DNA of 64,000 nucleotides from Sva-07 sp942492715 (lineage in GTDB: Bacteria; Actinomycetota; Acidimicrobiia; Acidimicrobiales; Ilumatobacteraceae), in the NCBI GenBank assembly GCA_942492715.1, contig CALOFW010000017.1, positions 542,852 to 606,851 of the forward strand. The letters run 5' to 3'. Made by a program: the position numbers and the translations under genes. The notes under the pieces are model-generated. The model did not search any database. It was not told where the DNA came from and saw only the letters and a list, made by a program, of their open reading frames with translations. Shown here one piece after another: positions 52,382 through 60,808 of the stretch (positions are counted from its first letter, which is position 1; each line of letters opens with the position of its first letter).

Positions 52382-54721
52382 TCAGCGCCGTCGGCGCACC
52401 ACGAGTGCCGGGAGTGCAACCACCGTCGCGAACCAGCTCAGGACGATGATCGAGCCGAGGAAGATGCCGACGATCACGTACGGCGTGAGCGACGAGAAGA
52501 CCAGTGGGAGGAAGCCGACAGCGATCACCGCTGCGTTGCGCGTGAGCGCACGGGCCGGCTCCTCGGCGAACGCTTCAATCGCCGCCGACGAACTGCCGAG
52601 GTCGGAGCGCAACTCACGGAAGCGCTCGACGAAGTGGATCGCGAAGTCGACACCGATGCCCAGCACGAGGGTGGACAGCACGGCGATCGGCATGTCGTAG
52701 TCCTTGCCGATCAGGCCGATCGTTCCGTACACGATCATGATCGTCCACAGCACCGGCGCGATCCCCACGAGCGCCCAGACCACGGATCGGAACAGGATGG
52801 CCAACAGCACCAGCACGATCGCCAACGTCACCAGGAAGCCGGTCAGCATGCCCTCGACCATCTCGTCCTGCCACACCAGGTTGAGGTAGGTCTCGCCGCC
52901 CCACTCGGCGGTCACGCCGTCGGGCAGCGGCATCGCTGCGAGTTGCTCGGCGGTGACATCGAGCACCGACTGCATTGCCTGGTTGTCACCGTCTCGCAGC
53001 TGGAGACGGATGTTGGCCTGGTCCCCCGCCGGGGTGATCAGCGTGGCGGTCAACGGCGACGCGGCCGCAGCAGCATCGAGCGCCGCGGTGGCCTCGTCGC
53101 CGGTTGCGCCGCCGGTCAGGTCGACGAACGACGCAGACGTGCCGACGATCGGATCAGCGTCCCACGTCTCCTGCAGCGCGCCGATCGCCGCAACGGTCTC
53201 GCCGTCGACCATCAGCGCTGCGTCGTCGGCGCGCAGATAGAGGTTGGCTCCGAACGTGCCCGGGAGCTCGTCGTTGAGCCGTTCGGTCGCGACACGAACC
53301 TCCTGGCCGGGGCGGAACCAGTTGACCGGGTTGTCGTTGACCTCGATCGTCGAGATCAACGGCACGGCGAGCACGGCCAGCACGCCGGCCGCGACCAACA
53401 CCGGAACGCGGTGACGGCTGGCACCGATCGGGAGCCGACGGACGAACCCGGCGAACCGGCCGTCGCCGGCGGCACGGTCGCCGACCGCACGAGCGATCGA
53501 CCGTTCCTTCACCAGCATCAGGACTGCCGGGAGCACGGTGAGCGTGCCGAGCCATGCGAGCGCCACCCCGATGGCGACGAAGATGCCGAACACCCTGACC
53601 GGCGGAATCGGCGTGAGCGCCAACGCGGCGAACCCGACCACCGTGGTCAGTGTGGTGAACGCGATCGGCCCGGCGAGTTCGTCGTACACGGTGCGCAGCG
53701 CCGCACGCCGATCTCGGAGCCGCCCGTACCGGTCGAAGAACTCGCTGATCACGTGGATGGCGTCGAGGATCGCGATCGGCATCAGGAAGATCGGGATCAT
53801 CGAGCTCATGATGTGCAGCGTGTTGCCGGTGCCGATCAGCAGGCCCATCGCACCGATCACCGAGACCAGGGCCAGCAGCATCGCCGGTCCGACCAGCACG
53901 ACCCGGCGGAAGAACACGAGCATCAGCAGGAAGATTGCGACGCCGGCCATCGGCGCGAACACCGCCATCTGCACGAACATCTGGTCGCCGAAGGCCTCCT
54001 GCGCGAGCGGCAAGCCCGCGACATGACGCTCGAGACCGGCGAGCTGCGGTGACTCGTCGAGCAACTGGTCCACCGCCTCGCTGACGGGCACCGCATCGGA
54101 CTTGTCGTCGAGCGGCACGAAGAACGCGAACGTGTCGCCGTCCGAGGAGAGCACGTTGCCGGCGAGCAGCGGGTCGACCGCGATCTGCCCGGCGATCTCC
54201 TCGGCTGCCGCGTCGCTGTCCGGGCCGGCGTCGGGGATCGCCGTACGAACGGAGATCATCGTCTCCTCGGCGACCCCGTCGACCGCGCTCACCGAGTCGT
54301 GGAACACCACCGCGGCGTCGACGTCGTCGGCGGTGACGACCGACTCGTCGGAGAACAGCCCGACGACGATCATGTCGCGGGTCCCGAACGTGGAGCGGAT
54401 CTCCTCGTTCAACACCCGCACCGGGGCGTCGGCGGAGAGCATGCTCTCCGGATCGGTGTCGACCTGGACCCGAACGAACATCGCCAGCAGCACCACGGTC
54501 AACACCGCGGTGATGCCCACCACCCGCTTCGGCCACCGCATCGACAGCTCGACCAACCCCAGCGAGACCCTCCCGACCAGCCCGGACGGACGGTGATGGT
54601 GCGCCGGGCCGTGGCCGACACCCGCCAGCACGGCGTCGACGTCGAGCTCCGTCTCGGGTTCCGTCACGATCGGCGCGTCGAGGCCACCATCCACGTCGAT
54701 CTCACTGCCGGGCCCACTCAT
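52382..54721 (-). CDS. RND/MMPL-family transporter
   Basis: 779 aa, intact. One span near 70-88, an exported domain to about 245, a block of five spans (FAPMAGVAIFLLMLVFFRRV onwards) to about 410, one span near 435-455, a second exported domain with DNPVNWFRPGQEVRVATERL, then five spans from about 615 to the end. This duplicated layout is the MMPL/HAE3 class. ILDAIHVISEF and GVDFAIHFVERFRE are conserved spans with charged residues. Such proteins export lipids, hopanoids or drugs. It is monocistronic. Confidence 0.88.
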   Translation of the reverse strand: MSGPGSEIDVDGGLDAPIVTEPETELDVDAVLAGVGHGPAHHHRPSGLVGRVSLGLVELSMRWPKRVVGITAVLTVVLLAMFVRVQVDTDPESMLSADAPVRVLNEEIRSTFGTRDMIVVGLFSDESVVTADDVDAAVVFHDSVSAVDGVAEETMISVRTAIPDAGPDSDAAAEEIAGQIAVDPLLAGNVLSSDGDTFAFFVPLDDKSDAVPVSEAVDQLLDESPQLAGLERHVAGLPLAQEAFGDQMFVQMAVFAPMAGVAIFLLMLVFFRRVVLVGPAMLLALVSVIGAMGLLIGTGNTLHIMSSMIPIFLMPIAILDAIHVISEFFDRYGRLRDRRAALRTVYDELAGPIAFTTLTTVVGFAALALTPIPPVRVFGIFVAIGVALAWLGTLTVLPAVLMLVKERSIARAVGDRAAGDGRFAGFVRRLPIGASRHRVPVLVAAGVLAVLAVPLISTIEVNDNPVNWFRPGQEVRVATERLNDELPGTFGANLYLRADDAALMVDGETVAAIGALQETWDADPIVGTSASFVDLTGGATGDEATAALDAAAAASPLTATLITPAGDQANIRLQLRDGDNQAMQSVLDVTAEQLAAMPLPDGVTAEWGGETYLNLVWQDEMVEGMLTGFLVTLAIVLVLLAILFRSVVWALVGIAPVLWTIMIVYGTIGLIGKDYDMPIAVLSTLVLGIGVDFAIHFVERFRELRSDLGSSSAAIEAFAEEPARALTRNAAVIAVGFLPLVFSSLTPYVIVGIFLGSIIVLSWFATVVALPALVVRRRR

Positions 54722-54784
54722 ACCGGCGAGGGTATCCCTGCGACCCGCGCTCGCCGCGGGTCAGCCGGAGGACGACGGGGGCGC

Positions 54785-55891
54785 TCAGCCCGCCTGTGCA
54801 GCGACGACGCCTGCGGTCTGCTCGGCGATCGCGTGTTCCTCGTCGGTGGGCACCACGAGCACCTTCGTGGTGGCGCCGTCGGCGGAGATCACCAGCTCGG
54901 AACGCTCGTTCCGGCCGTCGTCGAGTGCGATCCCGAACACCGCCAACCCGTCGCAGACCCGCGATCGCACCAGCGCGCTGTGCTCGCCGATGCCCGCCGT
55001 GAACACGAGCGCATCGCACCCGCCGAGCACCGCCACGTAGGCCCCGAGGTACTTGCGGATCCGGTGGCAGAACACATCGAGCGCCAGGTCGGCCGCCTCG
55101 TCACCGGCCTCGATACGGGCGGTGATCTCGCGCAGGTCGGAGTCGCCGCACAACCCGAGCAGCCCGCTCGACCGGTTCAACTCGGCGAGCACGTCGGCCT
55201 CGCTGCGTCCGCTCGCCTCGGCCATGTACCCGACGACGGCGGGGTCGACGTCACCCGATCGCGTCCCCATCACCAGGCCCTCCAGCGGCGAGAGTCCCAT
55301 CGACGTCTCGACGCTGCGGCCACCCTGCACCGCCGTCATCGATGCGCCATTGCCGAGATGGGCCACGATCAGATCGAGCTCGTCCCGCGGCCGCCCGATC
55401 ACGTCCGCCGCCCGGGCCGACACGTACTCGTGCGACGTCCCGTGGAAGCCGTAGCGACGTACGCCGAACTCCTCGTACCACTCGGTCGGCACGGCGTAGC
55501 GGTACGCAGCCGGCGGCAACGTGCGGTGGAACGCCGTGTCGAACACGGCGACCTGCGGCACCGTCGGCCATGTCGCCCTCGCCGCCTCGATGCCCGCGAG
55601 GTTCGCCGGGTTGTGGAGCGGTGCCAGTGGCACGAGCCGGCGAACCACCTCGACCAGTTCGTCGTCGACGAGCGTCGGCGCCGAGACCACATCACCGCCG
55701 TGCACCACTCGATGACCGATCGCGTCGACCGGCTCGTCGAGTTCCTCCACCGCCGCAACGACCTCGCGCAGCGCAGCGGTGTGATCGACGACCTCCTCGA
55801 CGATCCCACCAGCCAGCCGCTCGCCGGTGTGGGAGTCGACCAACTGGTACTTCACCGACGAGCTGCCGGAGTTGAGCACGAGCACCCGCAT
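54785..55891 (-). CDS. ackA: Acetate kinase
   Basis: 368 aa. MRVLVLNSGSSSVKYQLVDS start, HRVVHGGDVVSAP, VAVFDTAFHRTLPPAAYRYA, YGFHGTSHEYVS, IVAHLGNGASMTAVQGGRSV, ETSMGLSPLEGLVMGTRSGD, VFTAGIGEHSALVRSRVCDG. All the ATP- and acetate-binding motifs of AckA are present. It converts acetyl phosphate and ADP to acetate and ATP (reversible). It starts 8 bases after the pta stop; the pair gives the AckA-Pta pathway. Confidence 0.96.
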   Translation of the reverse strand: MRVLVLNSGSSSVKYQLVDSHTGERLAGGIVEEVVDHTAALREVVAAVEELDEPVDAIGHRVVHGGDVVSAPTLVDDELVEVVRRLVPLAPLHNPANLAGIEAARATWPTVPQVAVFDTAFHRTLPPAAYRYAVPTEWYEEFGVRRYGFHGTSHEYVSARAADVIGRPRDELDLIVAHLGNGASMTAVQGGRSVETSMGLSPLEGLVMGTRSGDVDPAVVGYMAEASGRSEADVLAELNRSSGLLGLCGDSDLREITARIEAGDEAADLALDVFCHRIRKYLGAYVAVLGGCDALVFTAGIGEHSALVRSRVCDGLAVFGIALDDGRNERSELVISADGATTKVLVVPTDEEHAIAEQTAGVVAAQAG

Positions 55892-55899
55892 GGCGTGCC

Positions 55900-57972
55900 T
55901 CAGGCCCGGCCGGCGCCCACCTGGACGGCGGTGATCGCGATCGTGTTGACGATGTCGGTGACCGTCGCGCCTCGCGACAGGTCGTTGACCGGCTTGTTGA
56001 GCCCCTGCAGGACCGGGCCGACGGCGACTGCGTCGGCCGACCGCTGCACCGCCTTGTAGGTGTTGTTGCCCGTGTTGAGGTCAGGAAAGATGAACACCGT
56101 GGCGTGGCCGGCGACGGCACTGTCGGGCAGCTTGCTGCGGGCGACGTCGAGATCGACGGCGGCGTCGTACTGAATCGGCCCCTCGACCTTCAGGTCAGGT
56201 CGCAGCCGGCGCACCCGCTCGGTCGCGGCGCGCACCTTCTCCACCTCCGCACCGGCCCCCGAGGCGCCCGTCGAGTAGCTGAGCATCGCCACCCTCGGCT
56301 CGATGCCGAACATCGCCGCCGTATCCGCCGACGAGATCGCGATGTCGGCGAGCTGCTCGGCGTTCGGGTCGGGGTTGACCGCGCAGTCGCCGTACACGAG
56401 AACCCGATCGGCGAGCAGCATCAGGAACACGCTCGACACGATCGACGTGCCCGGCCTGGTCTTGATGAACTCGAGGGAGGGACGGATCGTGTGCGCCGTG
56501 GTGTGCGCAGCGCCCGACACCATCGCGTCGACGAGCCCTTCGGCCACCATCATCGTGCCGAAGTAGCTGACGTCGGTCATGATGTCGTGCGCCCGGTGCA
56601 GGTCGATTCCCTTGTGGCCGCGCAGCTCGAAGTAGCGCTGGCCGAACCGGTCGGTCAGCTCGCTGTCGAGGGGGTCGATCACCGGGACGTCGTCGAGGTG
56701 CAACCCGAGGTCGGCGATCCGGTTGCGCACCGCGTCGGTCGGCCCGAGCAGGGTGAGCTCACACACCCGCCGCCGCCGGATGCGGTCGGCGGCGTGCAGG
56801 ATCCGGTCGTCGGTGCCCTCCGGCAGCACGATGTGCGCACGGGCTGCCCTGGCGCGCTCGATCAGCTCGTACTGGAACGTGACCGGCGTCATCACCTCGC
56901 TGCGGCCGACCTCGATCCGCTCCTCGAGCGCGTCGAGATCGACGTGGGCCTCGAAGTGACCGAGCGCCACATCGATCTTGCGTTGGTCGCCGGCGGTGAT
57001 GGCTCCCTCGACCCGGCTGGCGGCGATCGCGGTGTCGAACGTGTCGGCCTCGACGGCGAGCAACGGCATCGACGTGCCACCCGACAGCGTGCCGATCAGC
57101 TCGATGACCCGCGGGTCGGGCCGCAGCCCACCACTCAGCAACAGTCCCGAGACACCCGGATACGCCGATGACAGCCGCGTCATCGCGGCGGCGATGATCA
57201 CGTCGGGCCGATCACCGGGCACGATGAAGACCGTCCCGTCGACGACGTGGTCGAGCACGTTCGGCACGGACATGGCCGCCACCTTGATGCGCCCGACGGG
57301 GCGCGGGAGGTCGACGGGATCGCCGCCGACGAGCTCGGCCCCGAGCGCCGAGCGCAGCTGATCGAGCGAGGGCCGGCGCAGCCTGGGCTCCTCCGGGATC
57401 GCCCACACCGGGTCGTCGAGTTCGACGCGTGCGAGCGCGTCGGCGAGCGGTTCGAGCACCGCCGGGTCGACCCGGTTGACGATGATCGCCGTGATCGCAT
57501 CGTCGCCGAGCGAGTCGCGCCCCACGGCGATCCGCTCGATGATGGCCGACGCAGTGCAGCGGTATCCGTCGACGACGGCAACGACCGGCGCGCCGAGGTG
57601 TCGGGAGATCCTCGCATTGACCTCCAACTCGACCGGCGACGACGCTCCCGTGAAGTCGGTGCCCTCGACGACGACGAAGTCGCTGACGGCCTCGATCGCC
57701 CGGAAGCGCTCGACGATCCGTTCCATGCCCGCACTGGTCGCACCTCCGGCCAGGGTGCGTTCGGCTGCGGTGAACGCGTAGCCGATCCGCTCGTCGGGCA
57801 TCTGATAGTGCGCCCGGATCAGGTCGAGGTCGTTGTCGGGCAACCGTTGGACGATCGGTCGGTAGAAGCCCACCCGTGACACTCGCCTCGACAGGAGCTC
57901 GACCAGACCCAGCGCAACGATCGACTTCCCGCTCGCCGGCCCCATCGCCGTCAGATAGACCGCGCGTGCCAC
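55900..57972 (-). CDS. pta: Phosphate acetyltransferase (long Pta with DRTGG domain)
   Basis: 690 aa from GTG 57972. The N-terminal P-loop-like domain reads AVYLTAMGPASGKSIVALGL. A DRTGG-type middle domain has VFIVPGDRPDVIIAAAMTRL, and the C-terminal PTA domain from about 370 has RAHIVLPEGTDDRILHAADR, VSGAAHTTAHTIRPSLEFIK, PDLNTGNNTYKAVQRSADAV, ALGP-type end GPVLQGLNKPVNDLSRGA. It converts acetyl-CoA and phosphate to acetyl phosphate. Upstream codons to 58038 have no homology, so the GTG was chosen. Confidence 0.95.
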   Translation of the reverse strand: MARAVYLTAMGPASGKSIVALGLVELLSRRVSRVGFYRPIVQRLPDNDLDLIRAHYQMPDERIGYAFTAAERTLAGGATSAGMERIVERFRAIEAVSDFVVVEGTDFTGASSPVELEVNARISRHLGAPVVAVVDGYRCTASAIIERIAVGRDSLGDDAITAIIVNRVDPAVLEPLADALARVELDDPVWAIPEEPRLRRPSLDQLRSALGAELVGGDPVDLPRPVGRIKVAAMSVPNVLDHVVDGTVFIVPGDRPDVIIAAAMTRLSSAYPGVSGLLLSGGLRPDPRVIELIGTLSGGTSMPLLAVEADTFDTAIAASRVEGAITAGDQRKIDVALGHFEAHVDLDALEERIEVGRSEVMTPVTFQYELIERARAARAHIVLPEGTDDRILHAADRIRRRRVCELTLLGPTDAVRNRIADLGLHLDDVPVIDPLDSELTDRFGQRYFELRGHKGIDLHRAHDIMTDVSYFGTMMVAEGLVDAMVSGAAHTTAHTIRPSLEFIKTRPGTSIVSSVFLMLLADRVLVYGDCAVNPDPNAEQLADIAISSADTAAMFGIEPRVAMLSYSTGASGAGAEVEKVRAATERVRRLRPDLKVEGPIQYDAAVDLDVARSKLPDSAVAGHATVFIFPDLNTGNNTYKAVQRSADAVAVGPVLQGLNKPVNDLSRGATVTDIVNTIAITAVQVGAGRA

Positions 57973-58073
57973 GAACCCGACAGTAGCGGTCGAGCACGGG
58001 CGGGATGGCCTCCCGCCCAGCGTCGGGACCAGCGCCATCCACGGTTACCCTGCGGGCTCCACACCCAGGGACC

Positions 58074-58487
58074 ATGGCCACGCCCAACCACGCCCCTCGC
58101 GCCCGCAGCGCCGATCCCGACCGGATCATCGTCAACGGACTCGTCGTCGACGCGTTCATCGGCGTGCACGACTTCGAGCGCGAGGCCCCGCAGCGGGTCC
58201 GGTTCGACATCGCCATCGAGACCAGCGACGGCTACGCCGAACAGGTCCGGGCGACCGGCGCCTACGTGTCCTACGCCGACATCGTCGAGTACGTCATGGC
58301 CCGGGCCGCGTCCGGCGAGCACGTCGAGCTCGTCGAGACCTGGGTCGAGGACGTCGCCGCCTTCGCCCTCCGCAACGAGCTGGCGCAGGCCGTGCACGTC
58401 ACCGCCCAGAAGCTCGACATCTTCGAGAGCGCCGAGGGCGTCGGCATCTCGATCGAGCGTCGACGGCCCGAACCGGACCCCACCTGA
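58074..58487 (+). CDS. folB: Dihydroneopterin aldolase
   Basis: 137 aa from ATG 58074. RIIVNGLVVDAFIGVHDFER, EAPQRVRFDIAIETSDGYAE, YVSYADIVEYVMARAASGEH, VELVETWVEDVAAFAL, VGISIERRRPEPDPT. It has the active-site Glu (H-D-F-E-R) and the conserved Y-x-D. It makes 6-hydroxymethyl-dihydropterin in folate synthesis. The gene folK follows after 5 bases and the folP-like gene overlaps folK, one folate operon. Confidence 0.93.
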   Translation: MATPNHAPRARSADPDRIIVNGLVVDAFIGVHDFEREAPQRVRFDIAIETSDGYAEQVRATGAYVSYADIVEYVMARAASGEHVELVETWVEDVAAFALRNELAQAVHVTAQKLDIFESAEGVGISIERRRPEPDPT

Positions 58488-58492
58488 CTGCG

Positions 58493-59044
58493 ATGAACGA
58501 CCCGACACCGACCCGCTGCCTGATCGCGCTCGGCTCGAACCTCGGCGATCGGCTCGAGAACGTTCGCGCCGGTGCAACCGCGCTCGCCGACGCTCCCGGC
58601 ATCGACGTGGTCGACGTGTCGCCGCTCTACGAGACCGCGCCGGTCGGCGGCCCCGACAACCAGGGCCCCTACCTCAACGCCGCGCTGACCCTCGACACCA
58701 CGCTCGACGCAGCCGAACTGCTCGCCCTGCTCCATGGGATCGAAGCCGGCCGCGAGCGTCAGCGCATCGAGCACTGGGGACCGCGCACCCTCGACCTCGA
58801 CCTGCTCGTGCACGGCGAACTCGTCACCGACAGCGCCGCACTCCAGGTGCCCCACCCACGCATGCAGGAGCGCCGCTTCGTGATGGTGCCCGTGTGCGAT
58901 GTGGCGCCCGATGTCGTGCACCCGGTCCTCGGGCGCACGATGCGCGACCTCCTCGCCGACCTGCCCGTGGAACCCGGCGACCTGACCGTGTTCACCGACA
59001 TCTGGCACACCGACAACCGACCGACTGCGGAGCCCGCACCATGA
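58493..59044 (+). CDS. folK: 6-hydroxymethyl-dihydropterin pyrophosphokinase
   Basis: 183 aa. CLIALGSNLGDRLENVRAGA, VSPLYETAPVGGPDNQGPYL, NAALTLDTTLDAAELLALLH, RQRIEHWGPRTLDLDLLVHG, VPHPRMQERRFVMVPVCDVA. It shows every HPPK signature, including the R-W-G-P-R-T-L-D-L-D-L metal and ATP region. It is slightly longer than E. coli FolK. It adds pyrophosphate to the pterin that FolB makes. Confidence 0.95.
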   Translation: MNDPTPTRCLIALGSNLGDRLENVRAGATALADAPGIDVVDVSPLYETAPVGGPDNQGPYLNAALTLDTTLDAAELLALLHGIEAGRERQRIEHWGPRTLDLDLLVHGELVTDSAALQVPHPRMQERRFVMVPVCDVAPDVVHPVLGRTMRDLLADLPVEPGDLTVFTDIWHTDNRPTAEPAP

Positions 59045-59925
59045 TCACCCCCGACCATCTCCTGCCGCTGTGGGAAGCCAACCGTGCGGCGCTCGACCAG
59101 CCGATCCGCACCTTCGAGCTGGGCGGGCGAGTCTTCGACGACCGCCCGTACCAACTCGGTGTGATCAACCTGTCGCGCGACTCGACCTACCGCGAGAGCA
59201 TCACCCACGACATCCCTGCCGCGCTCTATCGCGCCCGCCGCATGACGATCGAAGGCGCGGTGATGATCGACATCGGTGCCGAGTCGACCGGTGACAACGC
59301 CGACCTCGTCGACACCGACGGCCAACTGCGCACGCTGCTGCCGGTCATCGACGCGCTCCTCGGCGAGGGGCTCCTCGTGTCGGTTGAGACGTACCGCACC
59401 GATGTTGCGCTCGCCGCGCTCGATGCGGGTGCGCAGGTGATCAACCTCACCGGCCGGGTCGATGATCCCGCGCTCTACGAGGCGATCGCTCGCCACGACG
59501 CCGGCCTGATCCTCTGCTACACCCCGGGCGAGACGGCCCGCTCCGGCGACGACGTCCCGCCGGTCGACACGATGATCGACGAACAGCTGGCGTTCTTCCG
59601 CGACCGGCTCGAGTTGGTCACCGGCTCCGGTGTCGACAAGCTCTGGATCGACCCCGGCTTCGGGTTCGCACTGAACCTCCCCGACGGGCCCGAGCGGGTG
59701 CGCTACCAGACCGACAACCTGCTCCAGTCGTTCCGGTTCCGCGAGCTCGGCTGGCCGGTCTGCGTCACGATGGCCTCGGCGGTGTACCTGTTCCACGACG
59801 AGGTCAGGGTCGCCGAGACGGCGATGGCCGTGCTCGCCCTGCTCGCCAAGGCCAACCTCCTGCGCAGTCACGAGGTCGCCCGGGTCCAGCCGGTCCTCGA
59901 CATGCTCGACATCTGCGCCCGCTGA
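59041..59925 (+). CDS. Dihydropteroate synthase-like protein, divergent motifs
   Basis: 294 aa from ATG 59041 (overlaps folK stop). The TIM-barrel and position after folB-folK point to DHPS, but key motifs differ. The canonical N-V-T-P-D-S-F reads NLSRDSTY, the D-I-G-G-E-S-T-R reads DIGAESTGDN, the D-T-x-K-A stretch reads SVETYRTDVALAALDAG, and the D-P-G-I-G-F reads DPGFGFAL. The end is LLRSHEVARVQPVLDML. Canonical DHPS joins para-aminobenzoate to the pterin. This may be a specialised version or a non-folate pterin enzyme. I am sure of the superfamily, not of the activity. Confidence 0.7.
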   Translation: MITPDHLLPLWEANRAALDQPIRTFELGGRVFDDRPYQLGVINLSRDSTYRESITHDIPAALYRARRMTIEGAVMIDIGAESTGDNADLVDTDGQLRTLLPVIDALLGEGLLVSVETYRTDVALAALDAGAQVINLTGRVDDPALYEAIARHDAGLILCYTPGETARSGDDVPPVDTMIDEQLAFFRDRLELVTGSGVDKLWIDPGFGFALNLPDGPERVRYQTDNLLQSFRFRELGWPVCVTMASAVYLFHDEVRVAETAMAVLALLAKANLLRSHEVARVQPVLDMLDICAR

Positions 59926-59932
59926 GCAGGCG

Positions 59933-60673
59933 TCAGCCGACGAGGAGCTGGGCCCGAAGGCGCTCGATGGTGGCGTCGGAGATCGGGAACGACTCGACCC
60001 ACGCGTCGAGGGATCCGTACTCGTCGACGACCCGGTCGAGCAGCAGGTCGATGGTCTCCGCCGGCGCCCGGAACAGCGTGGCCGGCAGCCGGGCAACCGG
60101 CGGATCGTCCGGGCTCGGGTCGTCGATCAGGGTCGCACGACGGCGCTGGGCCGGCGCGTCCGAACGCACGTAGTCGGCGACGATGTCGTCGCGTCGGACG
60201 CCGATCGCCGAGTGGATGAGCGCCGTGATCAGCCCGGCTCGATCCTTGCCGAACGCACAGTGCACCAGCACGGGTCCGTCGGGGAGGGTCTCGGCGACGA
60301 CATCGAGCACGCGAGCGACCTGGTCGCGGCTCTCGTGCAACATGCCGACGTAGAGGTCGGCGATGTCGGTCGGGGTGTCGAGCGGCGGGGGTTCCTGGTG
60401 ATCGACGACCTGGTCCACCAGCGGGATGTGCGCCGTGCGCGCCGGATCGACGAAGCCTGGGCTCCGACTGAACTGCAACTGTTGACGCAGGTCGACGACC
60501 ATCGCCAGGCTGAGCGCGTCGACTGCAGCACGGCCGGTCGGCGTGATCCGGATCGGGTCGTCCGAGCGGTACAGCCGCCCCAGTTGGACGGTTCGGCCGT
60601 CGTCGGTCGACCACCCACCGACATCTCGAAAATTGACACAACCATCGACGTCGACGTGTCCGGGATCAGCCAT
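59933..60673 (-). CDS. Tyrosine-type protein phosphatase
   Basis: 246 aa from ATG 60673. NFRDVGGWSTDDGRTVQLGR, LYRSDDPIRIT, VVDLRQQLQF, and the signature VLVHCAFGKDRAGLITALIH with C-x-x-x-x-x-R near 137-143, followed by DIVADYVRSDAP. This is the actinobacterial PTP (PtpB/SidE-like, Y_phosphatase3) family. The K in H-C-A-F-G-K-D-R is typical. Substrates could be phosphotyrosine, phosphoserine or phosphoinositides. Confidence 0.9.
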   Translation of the reverse strand: MADPGHVDVDGCVNFRDVGGWSTDDGRTVQLGRLYRSDDPIRITPTGRAAVDALSLAMVVDLRQQLQFSRSPGFVDPARTAHIPLVDQVVDHQEPPPLDTPTDIADLYVGMLHESRDQVARVLDVVAETLPDGPVLVHCAFGKDRAGLITALIHSAIGVRRDDIVADYVRSDAPAQRRRATLIDDPSPDDPPVARLPATLFRAPAETIDLLLDRVVDEYGSLDAWVESFPISDATIERLRAQLLVG

Positions 60674-60808
60674 CTCGAGCACTCTAGGAACCGGCCGGTG
60701 CTCGACCAGCGCCAAGCCCACGAGCACCGGTTTCGGACGCCCACCTCACCAGCTGCGACAGCGCCCATCGAGCCACTGCGTCGCCTCCTGATTGAGTAGC
60801 GTTCGACC

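Noticed and set aside
52634..54052. 472-codon plus-strand frame rich in Asp, Gln, His and Arg
   Set aside because: Antisense to the RND transporter; composition typical of a shadow frame.
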